A stretch of 12,408 nucleotides of DNA from Anaerolineae bacterium (GTDB lineage Bacteria; Chloroflexota; Anaerolineae; Aggregatilineales; UBA3940): positions 1 to 12,408 of the forward strand of contig JAFGNO010000082.1 of NCBI GenBank assembly GCA_016926985.1, in the 5' to 3' direction. The position numbers and the translations under genes are program-made. The notes under the pieces are model-generated. The model saw only the letters and a list, made by a program, of their open reading frames with translations, searched no databases and was not told the origin of the DNA. Of this stretch, positions 5,648 through 12,408 are shown piece after piece. Within the stretch, counting starts at the first letter, position 1. The number at the start of each line of letters is the position of its first letter.

Positions 5648-8600
5648 ATGAGTGCTGTAACTGCCACCACCGAATCGCAGAAGTATTACACGCAGCAAGT
5701 GCGGACTCGCCGCCTCCTTGACCAGTTCAGCCGGGTCATTCTGATTATCTTGCTGGCCCTTGCTGCGCTGGTCTTCCTGCTTACACCGATTCAGGCATGG
5801 ACCTGGATTCGAACCCCCTACCTGGGAACCGTGCTTGAATATCCAGCCACAGCCAACCTCTCAGTTATCGGGCATTCGCTGTTTGCCGATCAGGAAGATG
5901 TCCTCCCTGATACCCACCTTCTACAGAACGAAACGATTGTTTCACTCAACGACCAATCGATTTCTTCCAGCCGAAACCTTTATCGGCTGCTGCGCACCTA
6001 TAACATTGGCGACGAGGTACGGATCGGCCTGGTTGACGATGCCGGGGCCACGCGCGAGATCACAATCACACTGGTTGACGCCCCGGTCAGGCAGATTACT
6101 GCCCTGCTCATAATCGTCTATATTACGGGCTTGATATATATTGGCATTGGTCTGGGGGTCTACCGCAGCCGCCGCGACCAGGCTATCGGTCGCATCTTCT
6201 TGATCTTATGTGTCTCAGTCGCCCTGGCCCTGATCACCACCTTTGACCTGTGGACTTCCCATTCCTTTGTCTGGCTCTGGACGGCTGCTATACCCTGGGC
6301 TGGAGGTGTTCTGGTCACATTTGCACTGGTATTTCCCAGCGAAGTGCCGTTTGTTGCGAGGCGCCCGCTGCTGCGCTGGGTGCCAATTGGATTGGCAGTT
6401 ATCCTGCTGACCTATGTCCAATTCTCTCTGAACGGGGCCCACGCAACTATTGTGAAAAACTGGTTCAGCCAGTACGTTTTTTCCGGCATTTGCATCCTGC
6501 TATTCATGGCTGCGTTGCTGCTCAGGGGACTATTTGCCCTATCCCCCTCGGTCAGGGAACAAAGCCGTGTCGTTCTGGCGGGGGCAGTCTTTGCTTTTAC
6601 CCCGTTTGTCCTGTTTGCCTTCAACATCCTCAACATTCCTGTTGTCATTGTGCTGATCGCCTTTCTGCTCTTCCCATTGACCATCGCTTACAGCATTGTT
6701 CAGTATTCCATGCTCGACACCAACCAAATGGCCAGTTTCACGGCGACTTATTCCATCATGGCCATTGTCGTCACTGCCGGGTTTGCGCTGATCGTTGCCG
6801 GAATAAACTATATTGCCGCTGCCCTCCTGCAGGAATCAATCCCGGCTACCAACCCGGTGCTGATCGGGCTACTGGCATTCATTCTGGCCCTGACATTCCA
6901 ACCACTCAGGCGCTGGCTTCAGGAAACGATTGATTCCTTCTTTTTCCGGTCGCAGTCCGAGTATCAGGAACGGCTGACTGCTTTTCGCCATGACCTGACA
7001 ACCGTAAGTGGTCTGGGTGAGGTCATCCGCCTGCTGAAAATGCAGGTCCGGGAAGGGCTGATGCCGACTCATATCTATGTGTTCCTGCGCGACAATCTCA
7101 CCGGGGATTTCATCGCGGTGAGCGAGGGAAGCCGCCCGGATACCGATATCCGGTTTGAGCCTCAAAGCGGCCTGGTGCATGCGCTCAGCACTACCAGAGA
7201 GATCATCTTCCTGGAGTACAATAAACCACTCCCGCCCGAGTTGATCGACGACCATTCCCGCCTGGCCATCCTGCGAACACCGGTCATGGTGCCGTTGCAG
7301 GGACAAAACCGGCTGGCCGGTTGGGTTGCAGTGGGGAACAAGCGATCGGGAGATCCATTCACCACTTACGAACTTGCCTTTGTACGAGGTCTTGCTGAAC
7401 AAGCCTCACTTGCCGTTGAGCGCGCCCAGGTGATTAACGACCTGGAGCGGCGTGTATCCGAGCTTGACGTGCTCAGCCAGGTAGCGCAGGCTGTGAACTT
7501 TGCCACTGACCCGGACGTACTTCTGGAACTGATGTACGCTCAAACCGGCAAGCTGATCGACACCACTAATTTTTACATCATTCTCCACAACAAAGAACTG
7601 GAAACGCTCCAGTACGCATTCTTCCTTGAAGACGATGAGCGCATGGTAGAACGCGAAGGGCTGATCTGGCCGGATGATGTGGGACTGGTATCTGAGGTCA
7701 TCCGCACCGGGCGCCCAATCCGAACCGATGACTACAGCACGGAGTGCGCCAGGCGTGGTGTAAAACCACACCAGTCGCATCAACGCTCCTGGATGGGGGT
7801 GCCGCTCAATGCTGGCGCGCAGACGCTTGGCGCGATGGTCGTAGCCAGCAAATCGCAGGGGGTCGTGTTTACCGATGACCAACTCAAGGTTTTCTGGGCA
7901 ATCGCCGACCAGGCCGCTACGGCACTTGATAAGACCAGGCTCTTTGTAGAGACCGAAACACGCGCCCGTCAGTTGGCCACATTGAACGAGATCAGCAAGG
8001 AACTGGCCTCCACGCTTGACCTTGAGAACCTGCTTGTCCGGATCATGCACGCTGCGGTAGACATTATTGGAACCGAAGCCGGGACGCTGTACCTGCTCGA
8101 TGAGAATACGGGAGAAATCGTGTTCAGAGTGGTCGAAGGCGGCGCGCAGGACCTGATCGGCATGCGGCTACCGCCCGGAACCGGCCTGGTCGGGCAAGCC
8201 GCCCTGGAAAAAAGACCGGTCATTTCCAATGACGTGGTTCAGGATAAGCGCTGGGCCAGCAGCATCGACAAGGAAACCGAGTTTCAAACCAAGGCATTGC
8301 TCTCGGTACCAATGCTGATACAGGATGAGAGCATTGGTGTCCTCCAGCTGATCAACCGCCAGGATGGCATGCCATTTGATGACGAAGACGCCTCGCTGCT
8401 GACCACATTTGCCTCACAGGCAGCCATTGCCATTGACAACGCCCGCCTTTACGAAGCCACCGATGCGGAGCTGGCCCGCCGCGTGGACGAGTTGCAGAAC
8501 CTCCAGCGGATTGACCGCGAACTGAACCGCACCCTTGAGCTTAACCGGGTGATCAAGACCACGCTGGACTGGGCGCAGCGCATCACGGGGGCACGGGCCG

Positions 8601-9730
8601 GCATGCTGGGCATGTTGAATGCCGAGGAAGATGGCCTGGAAATCCTTGCCAGCAGCGGTTATGCCCAGGAATTTATCGATGAGTATGCAGAGAAACCGCT
8701 CCCCCTGACTGTGGGCATTGTGGGACGTGTCCTGCAAAACGGGCAGCCGGAGTTTATTGAAGATGTCAGCACCGATCCTGACTTTATGCCAACCAGCGCA
8801 TTTGACGCGGTATCCCAGATTACGGTGCCAATTTTACGTGCTAACCGGCCTATTGGCGCGCTTGTTCTGGAAAGCGATATTCCCGGCCTGTTGACCATCC
8901 AGGATTTTGAATTCGCCCAGCGTCTTGTGGAACACGCTGCTGTGGCGATTGAGAACGCCCGCCTGATCTCGGAAGTGAACGAGGCAAACCGCTCAAAAAC
9001 CGAGTTTATCGGATTTGTCGCCCACGAATTGAAAAACCCGATGACCTCCATCCGTGGGTACACAGACCTGATGAAAGCCGGTCAGGTTGGCGAAGTAAAT
9101 GACATGCAGGCCCAGTTCCTGACCACAATCCGAAACAATGTGGATCGCATGTCGCGCCTGGTGTCGGATCTGCGCGACGTGGCCCGGATCGAAACGGGCT
9201 ACATGCAGCTGGAAATTGCGCCCATCAGCGCCAGATCGGTCATTGACGAGACAATCAGCGGATTACAGGCGCAGATTGAGGAAAAAAACCAGGAGCTTGT
9301 CCTGGAAATCCCGGATTCGCTGCCCGAAATCAGCGCCGACCACACCCGGCTGGTCCAGGTGATGACCAATATCCTGAGCAATGCTCACAAATATACGCCC
9401 GATGGCGGCGCCATCACCATCGGCGTGGAGCCGATAACTCACACCGACGATGACACCGGGGAAATCCATGAGATGCTGCATCACTGGGTATCAGATACCG
9501 GAATCGGCATGGATGAAGATGATCTCAACCAGCTGTTCACCAAGTTCTTCCGCACCCAGCGCAGCAAGGATATGGCCTCTGGCACCGGGCTGGGACTCAA
9601 CATCACCAAGAGCCTGGTAGAACAGCATGGGGGCAGAATCTGGGTAGAGTCTGAGGTTGGTAAAGGGTCAACCTTCCATTACACCATCCCGGTTGCGGTG
9701 GAAGTCCCCGAAGAAGCAGCCACAAATTGA
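5648..9730 (+). CDS. Large membrane sensor histidine kinase: PDZ-like domain, ~10 TM, four GAF, HisKA-HATPase
   Basis: The protein has 1360 residues from the ATG at 5648, which has AGGA six bases upstream; a TTG eight codons earlier is in frame but less well placed. One membrane helix (29-48) is followed by an extracytoplasmic segment (about 55-146). Its end, ETIVSLNDQSI (95-105) and GDEVRIGLVDDAGATREITI (121-140), looks like a PDZ domain. Nine further hydrophobic helices lie at about 148-420. An even total puts the C-terminal part in the cytoplasm. Tandem GAF domains follow at about 452-592 (most divergent), 605-765, 775-935 and 950-1105. The kinase core has H1126 in FVAHELKNP, the N box NILSNAHKYTP (1241-1251), DTGIGM (1283-1288), FTKFFR (1297-1302) and GTGLGLNIT (1312-1320), so it should autophosphorylate. 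There is no receiver or HPt domain and no adjacent response regulator. The signal and partner are unknown; GAF domains may bind cyclic nucleotides, other small ligands or redox groups. Transcribed alone, ended by the terminator at 9749. Confidence 0.93.
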   Translation: MSAVTATTESQKYYTQQVRTRRLLDQFSRVILIILLALAALVFLLTPIQAWTWIRTPYLGTVLEYPATANLSVIGHSLFADQEDVLPDTHLLQNETIVSLNDQSISSSRNLYRLLRTYNIGDEVRIGLVDDAGATREITITLVDAPVRQITALLIIVYITGLIYIGIGLGVYRSRRDQAIGRIFLILCVSVALALITTFDLWTSHSFVWLWTAAIPWAGGVLVTFALVFPSEVPFVARRPLLRWVPIGLAVILLTYVQFSLNGAHATIVKNWFSQYVFSGICILLFMAALLLRGLFALSPSVREQSRVVLAGAVFAFTPFVLFAFNILNIPVVIVLIAFLLFPLTIAYSIVQYSMLDTNQMASFTATYSIMAIVVTAGFALIVAGINYIAAALLQESIPATNPVLIGLLAFILALTFQPLRRWLQETIDSFFFRSQSEYQERLTAFRHDLTTVSGLGEVIRLLKMQVREGLMPTHIYVFLRDNLTGDFIAVSEGSRPDTDIRFEPQSGLVHALSTTREIIFLEYNKPLPPELIDDHSRLAILRTPVMVPLQGQNRLAGWVAVGNKRSGDPFTTYELAFVRGLAEQASLAVERAQVINDLERRVSELDVLSQVAQAVNFATDPDVLLELMYAQTGKLIDTTNFYIILHNKELETLQYAFFLEDDERMVEREGLIWPDDVGLVSEVIRTGRPIRTDDYSTECARRGVKPHQSHQRSWMGVPLNAGAQTLGAMVVASKSQGVVFTDDQLKVFWAIADQAATALDKTRLFVETETRARQLATLNEISKELASTLDLENLLVRIMHAAVDIIGTEAGTLYLLDENTGEIVFRVVEGGAQDLIGMRLPPGTGLVGQAALEKRPVISNDVVQDKRWASSIDKETEFQTKALLSVPMLIQDESIGVLQLINRQDGMPFDDEDASLLTTFASQAAIAIDNARLYEATDAELARRVDELQNLQRIDRELNRTLELNRVIKTTLDWAQRITGARAGMLGMLNAEEDGLEILASSGYAQEFIDEYAEKPLPLTVGIVGRVLQNGQPEFIEDVSTDPDFMPTSAFDAVSQITVPILRANRPIGALVLESDIPGLLTIQDFEFAQRLVEHAAVAIENARLISEVNEANRSKTEFIGFVAHELKNPMTSIRGYTDLMKAGQVGEVNDMQAQFLTTIRNNVDRMSRLVSDLRDVARIETGYMQLEIAPISARSVIDETISGLQAQIEEKNQELVLEIPDSLPEISADHTRLVQVMTNILSNAHKYTPDGGAITIGVEPITHTDDDTGEIHEMLHHWVSDTGIGMDEDDLNQLFTKFFRTQRSKDMASGTGLGLNITKSLVEQHGGRIWVESEVGKGSTFHYTIPVAVEVPEEAATN

Positions 9731-9748
9731 TACCTGCCACGCCTGATC

Positions 9749-9783
9749 ACCGGGACATTGCCTGGCATGTCCCGGTTTTTGTT
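9749..9783 (+). terminator. Intrinsic terminator after the sensor kinase
   Basis: The arms ACCGGGACAT (9749-9758) and ATGTCCCGGT (9767-9776) pair over 10 bp with an eight-base loop and run into TTTTTGTT. The stem starts 18 bases after the kinase stop codon. It separates the kinase transcript from the lipoprotein-prmA-kinase genes downstream. Confidence 0.92.
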
Positions 9784-9799
9784 GGGATTCGCGAATCTA

Positions 9800-9829
9800 C
9801 TGCAATACAGGCTGAATACAGGCTATAAT
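9800..9829 (+). promoter_or_regulatory. Promoter of the lipoprotein gene, leaderless type
   Basis: A perfect TATAAT lies at 9824-9829, with a weak -35 (CTGCAA at 9800-9805, 18 bases upstream). Only six bases separate the -10 box from the ATG at 9836, so transcription should begin on or next to the A of the start codon. No Shine-Dalgarno sequence is present. Both facts point to a leaderless mRNA. Confidence 0.65.
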
Positions 9830-9835
9830 CCCGGC

Positions 9836-10522
9836 ATGAGAAAACGACAACCTACCATAAGCATCGCCATTCTGATCCTTCCTGTCATCCTGGCGGCATG
9901 TGCCACAGACAACCCGCCAGCGCTGCCAACCGCCACATTGATTGGCACGCCGCAGCCGACCGCAACCTCCCTGTTCCCGACGCCTTCCCCCACCCTCCTC
10001 CCCTCCCCTGCCCCTGAGGAAAGCGCCACCCCGGATTTATTGCCTGGGTGGATGATCTATTCCGACAACGCCATGGGCCTTTCCCTTTTCCGCCCTGAAG
10101 GCTGGGAAGCAACGCCTGCTCTTCCCGGAACCATCAGCATCTACGAAAATGATGGTGAAGGCTGGATCGAGTTCGGTTTTATCACCCCTGCCAACAGCAA
10201 TCCCTGGGGAATAGACTATGTTGACGGCATGGACTCAGGTGAGCTGCTTGCCGCAACCATGATGCGCCTTGCTGAAGACGGGACCTTCGGGGAACCCTGG
10301 ACCATCATCACCCGGCAGGACCTGACCTTTCAGGTTGTTGAAGGCACCTACCACGTTTTCAGAGAGCAGATGATCGTCGCGGTAATGGCGCTTGACGAGA
10401 GGGCCCTGGTCATACTGGCCCACGGCCCGGAACCGTCCGAAGACCCCCCGGAAGGGGAATGGGACCGGCTCTCTGCCACCTATCAACAGATTATCTGGAG
10501 CGTCACGCTCCTTCAAGATTGA
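9836..10522 (+). CDS. Lipoprotein with Pro/Thr-rich tether and PsbP-like domain
   Basis: The predicted protein has 228 residues. A basic start (MRKRQ) and a hydrophobic helix lead to the lipobox LAAC at 19-22, so C22 should be lipidated and anchored on the outer face of the membrane. Residues 27-67 are a low-complexity Pro/Thr/Ser tether (TATLIGTPQPTATSL and similar), common in surface lipoproteins of Chloroflexota. The remaining part (about 70-228) begins GWMIYSDNAMGLSLFRPEGW. It alternates short beta strands in a way that recalls PsbP/DUF1795-type domains ('y.d...gfsl..P.gW'); this is a resemblance only and the function is unknown. I chose the ATG at 9836. The earlier in-frame ATG at 9758 sits inside the terminator stem and would put about 26 residues before the signal peptide. 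prmA begins 31 bases downstream. Confidence 0.85.
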   Translation: MRKRQPTISIAILILPVILAACATDNPPALPTATLIGTPQPTATSLFPTPSPTLLPSPAPEESATPDLLPGWMIYSDNAMGLSLFRPEGWEATPALPGTISIYENDGEGWIEFGFITPANSNPWGIDYVDGMDSGELLAATMMRLAEDGTFGEPWTIITRQDLTFQVVEGTYHVFREQMIVAVMALDERALVILAHGPEPSEDPPEGEWDRLSATYQQIIWSVTLLQD

Positions 10523-10546
10523 TCATTCAACACAGGCAAATACAAT
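10519..10546 (+). promoter_or_regulatory. Candidate leaderless-type promoter of prmA
   Basis: TTGATC (10519-10524, four of six -35 matches) overlaps the lipoprotein stop codon. After 16 bases comes TACAAT (10541-10546, five of six), and seven bases later the prmA ATG at 10554. There is no Shine-Dalgarno before that ATG, so transcription and translation would start at about the same base. The arrangement repeats what is seen before the lipoprotein gene. Confidence 0.5.
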
Positions 10547-10553
10547 AACCTTT

Positions 10554-11465
10554 ATGACTGACTGGATTGAAGTATCACTGAGCGTGGATGGTGAGGGCGC
10601 CGAAATTGCGGCTGATATCCTGCGCCGCTATGTCCACAAAGGTATTGTGATTGAAAGCCGCTTCCCTGGAGAGGCCTGGGAGGATGAGACGCTGCAGGAG
10701 GGCCCCCTGACCGTACGCGGGTATTTCCCGGTCGACTCGGAAAAGAACCGCGTACGCCGCCAGATTGAGGAGGCGATATATTACGCCAGCCGGTTGTATC
10801 CCCTCCCCGAACCTGCCTTTACCTCCATAAAAGAAGATGACTGGGCAAACGCCTGGAAACGCCACTACTATCCGGTGCGTGTGGGAGATCATATTGTGAT
10901 CAAACCCGCCTGGATTGATGTGCATACTGGCCCTGATGATGTGGTTATTGCAATGGACCCGGGAATGGCCTTCGGAACCGGCACACATCCGACCACGCAG
11001 TTATGTCTGCAGGCCGTCGAATGGTTTGCAAAACCGGGGACCTGCATGGTCGATATAGGTACCGGGTCGGGCATTCTTGCCATTGCCGCAGCAAAACTTG
11101 GCTGCTACCGCGTGCTGGCGCTCGACATAGATGAGATTGCCGTTCGCGTTGCGCAGGAGAATGTTGAACGCAACGGCGTTTCCAGCAAAGTGATCGCCAT
11201 GCAGGGCAGCCTCAACAGCCTGACCAGCACCTCCCGTCATTTCGACTGGGCGGTTGCCAACCTCACAGCAAACATTATCAAAGACCTGATTCCTCAAAGC
11301 CTGCAATATATCATCTGGCCGGGCGGTAAATTTATCTTTTCTGGCATCCTTGCAGAACAGGTCTCCGAGTTGATCCCACTGCTTGAATCGATAGACCTGG
11401 AACTGATCGGACAGCGCCAGGCAGGCGACTGGGTCATGCTCATCACCCGCCGTCGGGTGGATTGA
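10554..11465 (+). CDS. prmA: Ribosomal protein L11 methyltransferase PrmA
   Basis: Cytoplasmic S-adenosylmethionine-dependent enzyme that methylates amino groups of ribosomal protein L11, including lysine residues and the N-terminus. It has 303 residues, normal for the family. The N-terminal ferredoxin-like L11-recognition domain begins MTDWIEVSLSVDGEGAE. The linker carries WKRHYYPVRVGDHIVIKPAW at 101-120. The diagnostic DPGMAFGTGTHPTT is at 135-148. SAM-binding motif I is VDIGTGSGILAIAA at 166-179, followed by the acidic motif LALDIDEIAV and by ANLTANII at 235-242, the latter occupying the place of the usual N-x-x-A-N motif. The ATG at 10554 fits the family N-terminus; the frame is open further upstream into the lipoprotein gene, but that extension has no homology-like character. 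It has its own putative leaderless promoter and is followed after one base by the next gene. Confidence 0.96.
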   Translation: MTDWIEVSLSVDGEGAEIAADILRRYVHKGIVIESRFPGEAWEDETLQEGPLTVRGYFPVDSEKNRVRRQIEEAIYYASRLYPLPEPAFTSIKEDDWANAWKRHYYPVRVGDHIVIKPAWIDVHTGPDDVVIAMDPGMAFGTGTHPTTQLCLQAVEWFAKPGTCMVDIGTGSGILAIAAAKLGCYRVLALDIDEIAVRVAQENVERNGVSSKVIAMQGSLNSLTSTSRHFDWAVANLTANIIKDLIPQSLQYIIWPGGKFIFSGILAEQVSELIPLLESIDLELIGQRQAGDWVMLITRRRVD

Positions 11466-11466
11466 T

Positions 11467-12408
11467 ATGCGGGAAGGGGCCAACCACTATCCCAGCAAAG
11501 CCCGGCGTCGCCCGGCATCAGATGCTGCATTGAAGGGTTTGCTGTATGAACTGGATATCAAGCCCCCAGGCGAACCCTCTTTTGAGTTGATCAGCACATG
11601 GGCCGCCAAGCACGTATGCCGGGTCAATGTGGCCGGTCAGCCCTGGGCTTATATCCGCTACCTGCTGGGGGACGCTGCCCAATATCCGCAGCGTTGGCAG
11701 CATCTGGAGCTGGGGACCATTTTTCACGAAGCCAGGATTGGCCCGCAAATCCTGGGAATCACGCCCAGCAGCAGCACGCTGGATGGGCGGGCCGCCATCG
11801 TGGAAACAGCCTTGCTCCCGATCACCCGGGACGAGCTGGAAGCCCGTGCTGAAGAAGCAATCTCGCTGATCACTCGCCTGCATACCAACATGCCCCTATC
11901 CACAGCGCTGGTCGCCCAGGTAACAGAGGGTGACCGGGAGCGATTCCAGCCAATTGACCGGCTGTTCAGCGAAATCCGTGAGCGCTGGTTTGAGGCAGTG
12001 GTTGACCGCTGGCTGGCTGCTGGTCTTCTGGAGATAACCAGGCTTGCCGAACTGGTGAGTGAAGTGATTAACCAGCTCGAACCCTTGCTCTGCTGTCAAT
12101 CTGAAGAGGGCATAATTGTCCCCACCCATAACGACCTGAACCATGGCAATTTCATGGTAAACAAGGCTGGCGCGCTCCGCCTGATAGACTTTGAGAACCT
12201 GGCATTGAATAACCCGGTTGCCGACCTCGGCATTTTCCTCACCTGGTATGTGGATCAAGACCGACATCTGGAGATGCTCTCGCACTATCCGCTGGGCACC
12301 CCGGAAGACATCCTCGAACGCATGCGCATCTGGGTTCCCCTGCAATACCTGGCGATTGCCGCACACTGGGCTGCCCGACTTACACAGGCTAAAGACGAGG
12401 ACGCGTGG
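11467..12408 (+). CDS. Aminoglycoside phosphotransferase-fold small-molecule kinase (3' end missing)
   Basis: An open frame of 314 codons runs from the ATG at 11467 to the window edge without a stop. The C-terminal lobe has the APH/choline-kinase (Brenner) motif HNDLNHGN, with H221, catalytic D223 and metal-binding N228. LIDFEN follows, with D241 as the DFG-type metal ligand, and then PVADLGIFLTWY. The N-lobe (about 40-120) has 'VCRVNVAGQPWAYIRYLLGD', which could supply the ATP-binding strands, but I cannot point to the lysine with confidence. APH-fold enzymes phosphorylate antibiotics, choline, ethanolamine, thiamine, sugars or proteins; the substrate here is not evident and resistance should not be assumed. 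The ATG lies one base after the prmA TGA, so translational coupling is likely; a poor GGTGGA precedes it. The protein is probably nearly complete at the edge. Confidence 0.8.
   Translation, partial: MREGANHYPSKARRRPASDAALKGLLYELDIKPPGEPSFELISTWAAKHVCRVNVAGQPWAYIRYLLGDAAQYPQRWQHLELGTIFHEARIGPQILGITPSSSTLDGRAAIVETALLPITRDELEARAEEAISLITRLHTNMPLSTALVAQVTEGDRERFQPIDRLFSEIRERWFEAVVDRWLAAGLLEITRLAELVSEVINQLEPLLCCQSEEGIIVPTHNDLNHGNFMVNKAGALRLIDFENLALNNPVADLGIFLTWYVDQDRHLEMLSHYPLGTPEDILERMRIWVPLQYLAIAAHWAARLTQAKDEDAW

Noticed and set aside
6250..6933. Plus-strand open frame of 227 codons inside the kinase membrane region
   Set aside because: It is in an alternate frame of a clearly intact gene. The Cys/His-rich, patternless translation does not resemble a protein.
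7406..8050. Minus-strand open frame of 214 codons within the sensor kinase gene
   Set aside because: It lies opposite the second GAF domain of an intact gene and has no recognisable domain; long antisense frames are expected in GC-rich codon-biased DNA.
9758..9835. Upstream ATG (9758) as start of the lipoprotein
   Set aside because: It lies within the stem of the terminator, would place 26 residues before a perfect signal peptide, and would need a transcript starting before the terminator.
11896..12366. Minus-strand open frame of 156 codons at the right end
   Set aside because: It is antisense to the APH-fold kinase, whose catalytic motifs in the plus strand are unmistakable.

Overview
The window is a roughly 12.4 kb piece of a bacterial chromosome with mid-range GC, and every recognised gene has full reading-frame integrity. 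I tentatively place it in the Chloroflexota (Anaerolineae-like). The grounds are the combination of a HrcA/CIRCE-controlled dnaK operon, a very long multi-GAF membrane histidine kinase, a lipoprotein with a Pro/Thr-rich tether, and two genes whose -10 boxes lie so close to the ATG that the mRNAs should be leaderless. This is an inference from style of content; no 16S or other decisive marker is present.

Left half (1-5446, minus strand, reading leftwards from 5530): a class I heat-shock operon, hrcA - grpE - dnaK - dnaJ. A strong SigA-type promoter (5501-5530) is followed by a perfect CIRCE operator (5459-5485) just upstream of hrcA, so HrcA should repress its own operon until heat stress. A perfect 13-bp inverted repeat between dnaK and dnaJ (1605-1640), followed by a consensus TATAAT (1561-1566), suggests dnaJ can be uncoupled from dnaK. 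Downstream of dnaJ, on the same strand, is the start of a polytopic membrane protein resembling GT87/DUF2029 glycosyltransferases, cut by the window edge.

Middle (5486-9783): a short divergent intergenic region, then one very large plus-strand gene (5648-9730) encoding a 1360-residue sensor histidine kinase. It has a PDZ-like extracytoplasmic domain, about ten membrane segments, four GAF domains in tandem and a complete HisKA/HATPase core. No response regulator lies beside it. A textbook intrinsic terminator (9749-9783) closes this unit.

Right part (9800-12408, plus strand): a lipoprotein, prmA (ribosomal protein L11 methyltransferase), and an incomplete aminoglycoside-phosphotransferase-fold kinase that begins one base after the prmA stop. 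The first two have -10-like boxes 6-7 bases before their ATG. prmA lying near dnaJ/dnaK recalls the dnaJ-prmA linkage seen in Firmicutes.

Overall the chaperone genes are conventional. The parts most worth a second look are the architecture of the sensor kinase, the leaderless-type promoters, and the dnaK-dnaJ intergenic hairpin. I see no CRISPR array, tRNA, rRNA, insertion sequence or phage gene. No gap between genes exceeds about 200 bases.
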